A stretch of 64,000 nucleotides of DNA from contig JACKLD010000014.1 of the NCBI GenBank assembly GCA_024236095.1, positions 186,001-250,000 of the forward strand, given 5' to 3'. The stretch is from Pseudomonadaceae bacterium. GTDB taxonomy: Bacteria; Pseudomonadota; Alphaproteobacteria; UBA2136; UBA6156. The translations under genes and the position numbers were made by a program. Of the stretch, positions 32,168 through 40,566 are shown piece after piece (positions within the stretch are counted from its first letter, which is position 1; every line of letters begins with the position of its first letter). The notes beneath the pieces are model-generated. The model was not told where the DNA came from and did no database searches. It saw nothing but the letters and a program-made list of their open reading frames with translations.

Positions 32168-33577
32168 ATGGCCGACCGACCCGCACCTTTGCCACCCAAG
32201 CCGCGCAAGTCCGGCAGCGATGTGGATATCCTCGCCAAACTGCGCGAGCTGCCGACTCCTGCCAAGGTGGCGCTGGGGGTTGTGCTGTTCGGCGTGTTTT
32301 ATCTGATGCTGGGCGGCGGTAACCAAAGCCAGCAGACGGGCGGCGCCCCCAACGTCACCAGCGAGGCGGCGCTCAATCAGGAGAATGGACAGGTTTTTAG
32401 CGGGCTGGAAAGTGATCGTCCGGTGCTGATGCAAGGTTGGCTGGAACAAAACCGCCGTGAAATGGCCGATCTTAAATCCGCCATCGAACAAAAGTTCGAT
32501 GAAAAAGACAAGGCGCTGGCCGATGCCCTCCAGCAGAACGCCGACCTGCAAGCGCAAATGCGCCAGATGATGGCCGATTTCACCGCCGAAATCCGCAACA
32601 TCCAAACCAGTAACCAGCAAGACAAAGAGATGCTCAGTCAGCTGGCCGAAGAGCAGCGCCGCATCCAGCTGAATGCGCCTGCCGATGGCGTGACCGGCGT
32701 TGGGCCGGTGCAGCGCCAGCAAAAACGCATCGATCAAACCCCGCTTTCCGGCGGTGGCAACGTCTCCGGCCAGCCGTTGTTGGCCCCGCTGACCCGTCTT
32801 GGCGCCAACGGCGAGGTGCGCAGTACGGGGGAGCCGCCATCCGCCGTTGATGCCGGCGGCGGTGAAAGTTACAAATTGCCGTTCGTCCCGCCGCTGGGCT
32901 TTATCAAGGGCACCATGCTCAACGGGGTCGACGCCCTGATCGGCGGCCAGCCCACGCCCGCACTGGTGCGCCTTTCCGGCAATTACAAAACCGCCATGGG
33001 TAGCACTGTCAATCTTGACGGTTGCTTCGCATTGGTCGAGTTTCAGGGTGAAATCTCCACCGAGCGCGCGGTCGGCAAACCGGCGCGCATGACCTGCGTC
33101 TACCCCGACCAGGGGACGGTCACCTACAGCCTTTCCGGATATGTGGTGGATTCCGAGGACGGCATCATCGGCGTGCCCGGCGTGTTCTACGAGGGCGATG
33201 CCAGTCGCATCGCCGCCGCCATGCTGGCCGATTTTGCGGCGGGCGTCAGCGCTGTGGTGCGCGACAACCAAACCACCGTCAGCGTGGATGCCAACGGCAA
33301 TGCCACCCAAAGCATTACCGGAGACGAACTGAAAGGCGAGATTGCCGGCGGGGTGGAAAAAGCCGTCGGCTCCTTGCGTGATTACCTGCTGCAACGGGTC
33401 AGCCGCGTGCTGCCGTTCGTGCGGCTCGATGCCACCCGGCAAATCCATATCGTTCTGCTGTCCGGCACCGAGCTGCGTGCCGAAGGCAGCCCGTGGACGC
33501 TGCTGTTCGATGCCGAAGCCGCCGACAGTGCCCGCGCCCAACGTGCCCAACAAACATCCGCCAACGGAGGACAATAA
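32168..33577 (+). CDS. traB: F-type secretion core protein TraB (VirB10-like)
   Basis: The 469-residue protein (F TraB 475) spans the envelope. It has a proline-rich cytoplasmic N-terminus, one membrane helix (about 36-54, VALGVVLFGVFYLML), a coiled coil (about 100-145) and a beta-barrel VirB10-like domain from about 240: FIKGTMLNGVDALIGG, PALVRLSGNYKT, NLDGCFALVEFQGEISTER and CVYPDQGTVTYSLSGYVVD. These strands are typical of TraB. The gene is followed after 3 bases by traV, as in F. TraB connects ATPase-driven events in the cytoplasm to the outer-membrane TraK/TraV ring. Confidence 0.85.
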   Translation: MADRPAPLPPKPRKSGSDVDILAKLRELPTPAKVALGVVLFGVFYLMLGGGNQSQQTGGAPNVTSEAALNQENGQVFSGLESDRPVLMQGWLEQNRREMADLKSAIEQKFDEKDKALADALQQNADLQAQMRQMMADFTAEIRNIQTSNQQDKEMLSQLAEEQRRIQLNAPADGVTGVGPVQRQQKRIDQTPLSGGGNVSGQPLLAPLTRLGANGEVRSTGEPPSAVDAGGGESYKLPFVPPLGFIKGTMLNGVDALIGGQPTPALVRLSGNYKTAMGSTVNLDGCFALVEFQGEISTERAVGKPARMTCVYPDQGTVTYSLSGYVVDSEDGIIGVPGVFYEGDASRIAAAMLADFAAGVSAVVRDNQTTVSVDANGNATQSITGDELKGEIAGGVEKAVGSLRDYLLQRVSRVLPFVRLDATRQIHIVLLSGTELRAEGSPWTLLFDAEAADSARAQRAQQTSANGGQ

Positions 33578-33580
33578 CCC

Positions 33581-34039
33581 ATGAACCTGCGCCACCTTGC
33601 CACCTTTTCGCTGCTGGCCTTGGCCGTTAGCGGTTGCAAATACTACGGCAGCGCCCTGCCGCCGGAATACCCGATGAGCATGGATGACGCCACCGCCGTG
33701 GCCAACGATCTGGGCGCCGCCTCCGGTGGCATGCAGCGTTCGGTCATCAAGCAAGGTGTGCGTCCCCGGGTCGAGCGTCCCAGCTATCTGCCGGAAAAAG
33801 AGCTGGCCATCGTCAGCCCGCCCAAAACCCTGCTGGTCTGGACATACCCCCACGTCACCGATGACAACACCCGCGTCTTCGGCAATTGGAGCACCATCTT
33901 CCTCACCGACCGTTACGAATGGGTGCGCCCCAGCAACGAGGTCGGCATCGGCGATGACGATGGCGGCACCGACGCCGGACGCCCCAACCTTGGCCGCAAC
34001 ACCACCTTCGAGCGTCAGATGGCCCCGGTGGGCCGCTAA
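33581..34039 (+). CDS. traV: F-type secretion lipoprotein TraV (VirB7-like)
   Basis: This 152-residue lipoprotein has a signal ending VSGC (acylated Cys19) and the ribosome binding site GGAGG in the end of traB. Its Pro-rich middle (YLPEKELAIVSPPKTLLVW) fits a TraV-type peripheral subunit. TraV anchors TraK in the outer membrane and interacts with TraB. Assignment rests strongly on position between traB and traC, plus lipoprotein signal; motif identity is modest. Confidence 0.7.
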   Translation: MNLRHLATFSLLALAVSGCKYYGSALPPEYPMSMDDATAVANDLGAASGGMQRSVIKQGVRPRVERPSYLPEKELAIVSPPKTLLVWTYPHVTDDNTRVFGNWSTIFLTDRYEWVRPSNEVGIGDDDGGTDAGRPNLGRNTTFERQMAPVGR

Positions 34040-34083
34040 CGCGCAGGTATCCCTGTTGCGGCCAGTAAAACAAAAAGAACACC

Positions 34084-36675
34084 ATGGCCAAAAACGTCTA
34101 CAGCCCGCTCCGCCCCCACCAGATCGGTGAGCAGCTGCCGTATTTCGAGTTCAACGACGACCCCAAATCGCCGTTCAACCGTGTGCACCTGTTGCAAGAC
34201 GGAGGCCTCGGCGTTTGCTGGAAATGCCCGATTCCCGCCAGTTACTCCTACGACAACGGCCACGGGCACACCATCAACGAGTGTCGTACCTTTCTGGAAA
34301 GCCTGCCGCAGGGCTACGAGGCGCAGTTCATCATCACCTCGCACAACAATCTGGCCAAGCAGATGCAAAGCTACCTGCAAAAATCGCCCGATCTGCCCCG
34401 TGCCCAACTGCTGCGCCAATCCCGCGCGGAGAAAATCGTCGATGCCGGCCAGCGTGGCTACGCGGTTTCCGAGCGCGGCTTCACCCGCTTGCGCGAGACC
34501 TACATGGTCATCACCCTGCGCGGGCCCGAGCAGACCGATAAACTCGGCATCCTCGCTACCGTCACCGATGCGCTTTTTCAGGCTGTGAGCCTGGTTTTCC
34601 AGGTGTTCCAGCTGGATTTAAGCCAGTACGCGGGCAAACTGGTGGAAGACCTTGTCAAAAGCAATCTCGCCGAATTCCGCGAGGCGATGATGTCGGCCGA
34701 GAACAACCTCTCCGACATGTTCGAGATGCACCGCATGAGCCTCGCCGAACTCAAGGAGCACTATTGGCAAGCTTACTGTCCCAGCTTCAAAGATCCCAAC
34801 CAGCGCGTCGGACTCGACCCGCTGCTGGAATTCCGCAATCAGGTATTTCCGCTGCCGCTGGAAAACCAGCACCACATCGTCAAGCTGGGCGACGACTACC
34901 ACGGCGCCATCATGATGGCGATGATGCCCGACAGTGTCATGCCGGATTTTCTCGGCACCATCCGCCGCACGCTGGTGGGGCAAACCACCTTCTTCGTCAA
35001 CTATTCCTCAGCCAATCAGACGTTGGAAAAAGTCAAACTCACCCTCTCCGCCGCCCTGAAAAAACGTGTCGCCTCAGCCTTCAACCGTGAGGAGGCCGAG
35101 GCTTATAGCGAGGAAGCCAGCCAAACCAAACACCGCCTTTTTTCCGGCCGTAAAATCATCTACGCCATGGTCGGCGTCATCGTCCACGGCAAAACGCCCG
35201 AGCAGGTGGATGACGACATGTTGCGCCTCAATGCGGTCTTCAAAAAACTCTCGGTGGTGCCGGATGTGGAAAAATCCATGGCCCTGCAAGCCTTCTCGTA
35301 TAGCTGGCCGTTGGCATGGCGCAAGGAATTCTCCGCCCCGTTTGCCCGTACCCGCCGCGTGCTGACGGATGATATCGCCGACCTTGTTCCCATCCACGGT
35401 CACTGGGGCGGCCACGGCCAACCCTACACCCGCTATGAGCGTAACGAGCCGCAGGCGGTTTACGTCAACCGCGATGGTGAAATCACCTTCTTCGACCACA
35501 CCAGCCCGGACTTCATGAACTGGCATTATGCCATCACAGGTACGTCCGGCTCGGGGAAAAGCTTCGCCGTTACCGACCTTACCCTGCAACTTTTCGCGGC
35601 GGGGGTGGAAAAACAGTACCTGATGACCATCAAGGACGACTACGACCGCTTTGGGGAAACCATGGGCAAGCTCATCATCATCGATGTCGACCGCAAAGAC
35701 GTCTGCATCAATCCCTTCACCGGCGAGATCAACAAGCACCGCCTCCAGCAATGGAGCACCGCGCTGGAGTTGATGATCCAGAAGGGCGATTTCTCCATCA
35801 GCCGGGTCGAGCAACGCCTCATCGAGCAGATGGTGCAATACGCGTACGATATCGTCCCGCCCGACGATGTCCTGCGTCCCACCTGGATCCAACAGGCCTT
35901 CCAGAAATTTCCTTACGCCGATGCCGCCAGCCGCGAGGCGGGCATGGCGATGTCGCGGGAACTGGGCAGTTATTGCGAGAGCGGTATCTACGGCCACCTG
36001 TTCGACGGCAAGCCCAGCTTCACCGAAAAAGACAAGATGGTGGTGTTCAACTTGCAAAACGTGCTGAACGAGAAAATCTCCGATGTCATCATCAACGCTA
36101 TCTTCACCATGCTGGACAACGTGATGTACAGTGGCGACCGTGGCGAGAAGAAGCACCTGCTGGTGGATGAAATGGTCAGCATGATTGCCTCCAAGGGCGG
36201 GCAGGCGGTGGCCAACCAGCTCAAGCGGGCTTTCCGTACCTACCGCAGTCTCAACTGCATGTGCGGCATTGCCAGCCAGAACGAGGAAGACCTGACTACC
36301 GAGGTCGGCCAAGCCATCATTGGCAACATCACCAAACGCATCGTGCTGAAACCCCGTCGCGAGATGATTCCGCTGCTCATGCAAAGCCTCCACCTCAAGT
36401 CCGAGCGCCACAGCAGCAACATTGCCAGTCTGGAAACCCGTCCCGGATACTTCTCGGAATTTTACCTGATGAGCCCCCATGGCGAAGTGGTGTGCCGTCT
36501 GATTCCCGACCGCCTGACCTACGCGTTGGCCACCACGACTCCCGATGACGTGGCGGAAATCCGCCGCCTGCGCGACGACCTGAACGGTGATTGGTGGGCC
36601 GCCACGGTGGAATTTGCCAAACGTTACCCCCACGGCGTGCGCGCCGCCCGTGCCGCCGCTGCCGTGCGCCGCTAA
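34084..36675 (+). CDS. traC: F-type secretion ATPase TraC (VirB4 family)
   Basis: An 863-residue cytoplasmic ATPase (F TraC 875) that energises pilus assembly. The N-terminal half has the TraC_F-IV domain with INECRTFLESLPQGYEAQF. The C-terminal VirB4/FtsK-like motor has Walker A GTSGSGKS (about 488-495), AVTDLTLQLF after it, ITGTSG context, and Walker B KHLLVDEMV near residue 690. The motif CGIASQNEEDL and the later IGNITKRIVLKPR match VirB4 sensor regions. It follows traV by 44 bases. Confidence 0.9.
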   Translation: MAKNVYSPLRPHQIGEQLPYFEFNDDPKSPFNRVHLLQDGGLGVCWKCPIPASYSYDNGHGHTINECRTFLESLPQGYEAQFIITSHNNLAKQMQSYLQKSPDLPRAQLLRQSRAEKIVDAGQRGYAVSERGFTRLRETYMVITLRGPEQTDKLGILATVTDALFQAVSLVFQVFQLDLSQYAGKLVEDLVKSNLAEFREAMMSAENNLSDMFEMHRMSLAELKEHYWQAYCPSFKDPNQRVGLDPLLEFRNQVFPLPLENQHHIVKLGDDYHGAIMMAMMPDSVMPDFLGTIRRTLVGQTTFFVNYSSANQTLEKVKLTLSAALKKRVASAFNREEAEAYSEEASQTKHRLFSGRKIIYAMVGVIVHGKTPEQVDDDMLRLNAVFKKLSVVPDVEKSMALQAFSYSWPLAWRKEFSAPFARTRRVLTDDIADLVPIHGHWGGHGQPYTRYERNEPQAVYVNRDGEITFFDHTSPDFMNWHYAITGTSGSGKSFAVTDLTLQLFAAGVEKQYLMTIKDDYDRFGETMGKLIIIDVDRKDVCINPFTGEINKHRLQQWSTALELMIQKGDFSISRVEQRLIEQMVQYAYDIVPPDDVLRPTWIQQAFQKFPYADAASREAGMAMSRELGSYCESGIYGHLFDGKPSFTEKDKMVVFNLQNVLNEKISDVIINAIFTMLDNVMYSGDRGEKKHLLVDEMVSMIASKGGQAVANQLKRAFRTYRSLNCMCGIASQNEEDLTTEVGQAIIGNITKRIVLKPRREMIPLLMQSLHLKSERHSSNIASLETRPGYFSEFYLMSPHGEVVCRLIPDRLTYALATTTPDDVAEIRRLRDDLNGDWWAATVEFAKRYPHGVRAARAAAAVRR

Positions 36676-36736
36676 CACGACCGCCACACCTGCCCCGCAA
36701 AGCGGCAACCAAACTGGCATAAAAATCGCATAAAGC

Positions 36737-36765
36737 TTCACCAAAACGCAGGTCGGGGGTAAACT
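36737..36765 (+). promoter_or_regulatory. Promoter candidate before the 36785 gene
   Basis: TTCACC (36737-36742) and TAAACT (36760-36765) with a 17-base spacer, each 4 of 6 matches. Predicted +1 near 36772, 13 bases before the ATG. A GGCAGGG stretch lies just before the start. Confidence 0.3.
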
Positions 36766-36784
36766 TGATGCAAGGCAGGGCATA

Positions 36785-38884
36785 ATGGTACTTAAACGCA
36801 AACTTCCATCACGCGTCGAACAGCCGCAGCAAGCGGCAGCCGCGCCCGTGCCGGAAACACCCGCATCCTCGCCGCCATCCCAGCCCGTCACGCCGCAGAT
36901 TCCCGCCGAAACGCCCCCCACCACTCCGCCGGAAGTTCCCGCCGAAACGCCGCCGACAGAGGTGCCGCCTCCCGCCGCCGAGCCGGAAGTTCCCGCGCCG
37001 TTGCAAAGCGCTACCGAACAACCGCTGGAAGTCTCCCGTCCCGATGGTGGCAGCAAACTCAAGCGCCGCGTGCGCGAGAAAACCGCCCGCAGCTTTTCCT
37101 CTCCCGCGCCTGCCGCGTCGCAAGCCCCGTCTGCGCCGGGCCCCATGGCCAACCCCGCCGTGCCGCAAACCGATGTAGCCTTCGACAAGGTCAAGGACAA
37201 GCTCGCGGGCCTTGGCGTGGTGCAGGCCGAGACAGACACCCTTACCCAAAAAGCCGCCCCGGCCATAGCGGAAATGGAAATGCCCGCACAAGAGTCCGTT
37301 CAGGTTGATGTTCCGCCTGCGCCCGCACCCAAAAAGCCCTCGGCCGAACCCGACTGGCTGGCCGAGCTGACCCGCGAGCTCAACAAGGCCACCGAGAAGG
37401 AAGATCGCGACCATCGCCGCGATGCGCTGGGCCTGCCACCGCCGCCCACCTTGCCGGGCAACCTGCTCAGCGGCTTGATTGAAGACGAAGGTTCTGCAGC
37501 ACCTTCCTATACACCCTCGGTGCCCGAGCCGAAACAGCCCGAGCCTGCCGCCTTGCCGCCGTCCCCTGCCGCTCCCTCGGCTGCACCCACCGCGTCGTCG
37601 TCCCAATCCGACGTGCCGTGGGCCGCCACCGATACGAGCAAAGACGACTGGCAACTTGATATGCCTGCCGCCAAAGAGGCCAGCAGCTTGCCGCCCAGCC
37701 CCACCCAGCCCGCCGATATTTACGCGGGCGTGGGCAAAGACAGCACCGTACCGCCATGGCAGCAGGGCAGTCACGGCCAACCTGCCGAGCTTCCCGGCCC
37801 GCGCAACGCTTTTGCCTCCCATGGTGGCAGCCCGGCCCGCCTTGCCACCACTGCCATCGTATTGGTCTTGGTGGCTGCCGGTGTGTGGTGGCTGGTCTCC
37901 CGTGGCGATAAAACGCAAGAACAACTGGCCCGCATGACCGGTTCGCTGCGCGAAACCACCGAGAATCTTCCCGCCAACCTCGGCGGCGCGCAAAACGGCC
38001 TCAGCAACCAAGGCGTGGTGCAGCCCGAGCAAACCATCGGTATGAACAATGGCGGCTTGTTGCCGCCGCCGGCTGAAAGCCCTGCCGAGGCACCTGCCGG
38101 CAACATGATGATTGACTTTGCCGACGTACCGCCCGAGCAGGCGGGCAAGCCCATCGTTGCCGATGGCGATGAGACCATGCCGGAGGAGGTGGGGCTGATT
38201 GCTTCACTGCAAAAGGCCATCGCCGAGAAAAAGGCCGAGCGCAGCGGTGAAATTCCCGCTCCCGGCGCGACAACCACCACCACCGCTCCTGCCACCACCG
38301 GCAATCCTGCGCTGGATAAAACCATCCGCAATACCGAATTGAAGGCCCAACTGGATGCCGAGCTGGCTGCCTACCGCCACGCACTGGTCGAGGCCGGCAA
38401 CGTCGCCGAGGCGCCGCGTCCCAGTGATTTCCTCGGCAAGTCGGCCCAACCGGCCACACCCTACATGAACGCCACCGCCCCCACCAGCGGAGAAGGCTTG
38501 CAGGCTCCGCCTGCCACCGCCGCCAACTTGCCGCCCGCGCAAAGCTATGGCGACAACCCCTCCAACCTACCGGTGCTGGCCGAGCCCAGTGTGGAAGCGC
38601 CCCGCGTGCGCACGCTGGAAGACTTTGATGTCGCCATGTTCGAGCCCGACCGCGAGAAAGTCCGCATTCCGCGCGGCATCAAACCGCGCATGAGCACCTC
38701 CGACTTCCCCGAGATGGAAGTGCTCTCCATGGTGCCCGGAAAAGGTCTCATCGCCTACCACAACGGTACCGAGGGCGTGCTGTTGCTGGGTGAAAGCGTT
38801 GACGGCTGGCAGTTGGTGCAAGTGGGCCCCGATACTGCCGAATTCCGCAACGGCCAGCGCAACTACTACGTCAACGCCGAGTAA
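36785..38884 (+). CDS. Proline-rich bitopic membrane protein with GspC/PilP-like C-terminus
   Basis: The 699-residue protein has no signal peptide. About 350 residues, proline- and alanine-rich (repeats of PAETPPT and PPEVPAET), precede one membrane helix (about 353-372, TTAIVLVLVAAGVWWLV). After it comes another low-complexity segment, then a C-terminal beta domain: EVLSMVPGKGLIAYHNGTEGVLL, then WQLVQVGPDTAEFRNG and YYV. This resembles the homology region of GspC and PilP, where such domains bind the secretin. Topology would put the proline-rich half in the cytoplasm and the C-terminal half in the periplasm, so it may link the pilus secretin to the type IV secretion block. No F counterpart is known to me. 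Confidence 0.6.
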   Translation: MVLKRKLPSRVEQPQQAAAAPVPETPASSPPSQPVTPQIPAETPPTTPPEVPAETPPTEVPPPAAEPEVPAPLQSATEQPLEVSRPDGGSKLKRRVREKTARSFSSPAPAASQAPSAPGPMANPAVPQTDVAFDKVKDKLAGLGVVQAETDTLTQKAAPAIAEMEMPAQESVQVDVPPAPAPKKPSAEPDWLAELTRELNKATEKEDRDHRRDALGLPPPPTLPGNLLSGLIEDEGSAAPSYTPSVPEPKQPEPAALPPSPAAPSAAPTASSSQSDVPWAATDTSKDDWQLDMPAAKEASSLPPSPTQPADIYAGVGKDSTVPPWQQGSHGQPAELPGPRNAFASHGGSPARLATTAIVLVLVAAGVWWLVSRGDKTQEQLARMTGSLRETTENLPANLGGAQNGLSNQGVVQPEQTIGMNNGGLLPPPAESPAEAPAGNMMIDFADVPPEQAGKPIVADGDETMPEEVGLIASLQKAIAEKKAERSGEIPAPGATTTTTAPATTGNPALDKTIRNTELKAQLDAELAAYRHALVEAGNVAEAPRPSDFLGKSAQPATPYMNATAPTSGEGLQAPPATAANLPPAQSYGDNPSNLPVLAEPSVEAPRVRTLEDFDVAMFEPDREKVRIPRGIKPRMSTSDFPEMEVLSMVPGKGLIAYHNGTEGVLLLGESVDGWQLVQVGPDTAEFRNGQRNYYVNAE

Positions 38885-38894
38885 CACCGTTCCG

Positions 38895-38923
38895 CGTCAT
38901 CGCGAGCCGCAGGCGTGGCAATC
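38895..38923. repeat. REP-like palindrome, copy 2
   Basis: CGTCATCGCGAGC...GTGGCAATCT, a diverged copy of the element at 27822 with the same ends (CGTCAT.GCGAGC and GCAATCT) and a different centre. It lies 10 bases after the stop of the proline-rich membrane protein gene, as copy 1 lies just after the sigma/ParB gene. Confidence 0.55.
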
Positions 38924-38947
38924 TTTCCCGCGAGGGACAAGGGGGGC

Positions 38948-38976
38948 TTGACCCCGCGCCCCCGCGCGCCTACCCT
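38948..38976 (+). promoter_or_regulatory. Promoter candidate for the NusA-like gene
   Basis: TTGACC (38948-38953) and TACCCT (38971-38976) with a 17-base spacer; 5 of 6 and 3 of 6 matches. Predicted +1 near 38983 would give a 12-base leader without a Shine-Dalgarno sequence. Confidence 0.4.
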
Positions 38977-38994
38977 CTTTTCCACCTAAGCATT

Positions 38995-39900
38995 ATGAGC
39001 AAAAAACACGCCCGCCTCGATTTGCCTGCCATTGCCGCTATCGGCAGCGAGTTCGGCTGGCCGCCCCGCCTGCTGGAAATGGCGGTGGCCAACGCCATCC
39101 GCCTTGCCTACCTCGACCGCGCCATGACCGCCGAAGCCGATGTCAATTTGGCCCTTGGCACTATTGCCGTGCGCCGCCGCAACGGCGGTGGCCCCAAGGG
39201 GCACTGGGTGGATATCGACGACCCCCTCATGCCCACCCGCCCGCAACTCATCCATACCATGGAGCTGATGCAGTACGGCGATGGCGCCCCTGGCCGTGTG
39301 GTGGAAGGCGAGGTCTGCGGCTACCAGGGCGGCGGCGTCATTTACAAACTGCGCGAAGGCCGGCAGGTATTGGTGCCGGAGAACCTTCTCAGCGTGGTCG
39401 ACAGCTTCCATAAGCCTGAATGTGGCAGCAAACAAATCCTTTCCCTCATCGCCAGCACCGATGATGTCAGCGGTCTGCGCCAAGCCACACGCCGTGGGAG
39501 GGAATTCGTCGCCAGCGTGATAGAGGAGTTCTACCCCGACTGTGTCAGCGGCGTCTGGACTGGTGCCAGCAACAGCTGGGCGGTCATCCGCATGAAGCCC
39601 GAGCACGTCAGCGCATGGCTGGAAAAGGGCGGTGTCAACCTCAAGCACATGCAAACCATCATGGGGCTCAAACGCATCACCCTGTTGCCGGAAGGGCGTG
39701 GCAATACGGCGGAAGAAGCCTTCGAGAACGAGCTTAAGCACTTCGTCAACAACGCATGGAAAGCCTGCGTCATCCGCGAGGTTACCCCCACGCTCATCCG
39801 TATCTACACCCCGTTGGACGACCAAAACCCGAAGAAAATCCGCACCTTTACCAGTATGCTGAAAAAAATCATTCCCGACCGCGAAATCTCGGTGAGATAA
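38995..39900 (+). CDS. NusA-like protein with S1 and KH domains
   Basis: A 301-residue soluble protein with a NusA-like order. A helical N-terminus (AVANAIRLAYLDR, compare NusA ALxxAxxxA) and VNLALGTIAVRRR precede an S1-like barrel at about 98-132 (PGRVVEGEVCGYQGGGVIYKL, VLVPENLL). A KH-type region spans about 165-230: REFVASVIEEFYPDCVSGVW, WAVIRMKP, VNLKHMQTIMGLKRITLLPE. This mirrors NusA, where S1 is followed by KH1 beginning FLxxLFExEVPEIxxGxVxI. The NusA KH GxxG loop and the RNA polymerase-binding N-terminal domain are poorly conserved, and it is far shorter than NusA (about 500). It is last in the island. A factor acting on elongating RNA polymerase at island transcripts is plausible. 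Confidence 0.6.
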   Translation: MSKKHARLDLPAIAAIGSEFGWPPRLLEMAVANAIRLAYLDRAMTAEADVNLALGTIAVRRRNGGGPKGHWVDIDDPLMPTRPQLIHTMELMQYGDGAPGRVVEGEVCGYQGGGVIYKLREGRQVLVPENLLSVVDSFHKPECGSKQILSLIASTDDVSGLRQATRRGREFVASVIEEFYPDCVSGVWTGASNSWAVIRMKPEHVSAWLEKGGVNLKHMQTIMGLKRITLLPEGRGNTAEEAFENELKHFVNNAWKACVIREVTPTLIRIYTPLDDQNPKKIRTFTSMLKKIIPDREISVR

Positions 39901-40003
39901 ATATTGGTAAACGGGAGCTAAGGAGTTCGCCCCCTTATGCTGCAGGCGTCATTCCAATCCCGCCCGCCAAGCCGAAGCAACGCCGGCCAATATGCAGATA
40001 ACG

Positions 40004-40513
40004 TCACCCTTTCAGCGCCCGCAAAACATCCACCACGCTGCGCCCTTGGTTTTTGTTGAAGACAGGGGCCGCCGGTTGGGGCGCGGGGGCAGGCTTCTTG
40101 GCCGCCACCTTGCGCGGCGCATCCGCTTGTACCGGCGCAATGTGCTGCACCGTGGCCACCTTGGCCTCGCGCTCCATCACGCCACGGGCAAAGCCGCGGC
40201 TCTCGGTCAGCTTGGCTTCGGTAACCGGCGCTTGTCCGGGCATCGGAGGCAATTTGCCGATGCGCACGTTCACCCGCTGCAACATCTGCTCCATGGTGGG
40301 CTGCACCTTGCTGGCCACGCCGGGCCAGCGGCGGGCGTCATCCACCATCTTGGAAAGCTCACGTAACGAAAAACAGGTGAGGGGAGCAAACAGCGGTTGC
40401 GGATGCCGCTGCTCGGCCATCATATACGCCTCCTCGTTGCTTTCCGCGTCCACCGGCAGGGCGAAGTCCTCGCCGTTGTTCATATTGCGTAAAAACACCA
40501 TGTAAACCGCCAT
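40004..40513 (-). CDS. Hypothetical protein with alanine/proline-rich tail
   Basis: The start at 40513 is chosen because AGAGGT lies 7-8 bases upstream; an ATG at 40528 would add five residues. The 169-residue product has an N-terminal part with YMVFLRNMNNGEDFALPV, suggesting a small alpha/beta domain, and a long Lys/Ala/Pro tail (KKPAPAPQPAAPV). No family recognised. It has its own promoter (40538-40566) and lies downstream of the RND pump gene in the same direction; its 3' end faces the NusA-like gene. Confidence 0.5.
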   Translation of the reverse strand: MAVYMVFLRNMNNGEDFALPVDAESNEEAYMMAEQRHPQPLFAPLTCFSLRELSKMVDDARRWPGVASKVQPTMEQMLQRVNVRIGKLPPMPGQAPVTEAKLTESRGFARGVMEREAKVATVQHIAPVQADAPRKVAAKKPAPAPQPAAPVFNKNQGRSVVDVLRALKG

Positions 40514-40537
40514 CAGAGCACCTCTCATTCGTGCCCA

Positions 40538-40566
40538 AGTATACCCTCCGCAACCCTGCCTCTCAA
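40538..40566 (-). promoter_or_regulatory. Strong promoter for the 40513 gene
   Basis: On the minus strand TTGAGA (40566-40561) and TATACT (40543-40538) are separated by exactly 17 bases, each 5 of 6 matches. Predicted +1 is at 40531. The -35 box overlaps the stop codon of the RND gene. Confidence 0.6.

Noticed and set aside
35074..37266. Minus-strand frame of about 730 codons across the traC/36785 junction
   Set aside because: It spans two well-supported plus-strand genes with known motifs and shows no family pattern.
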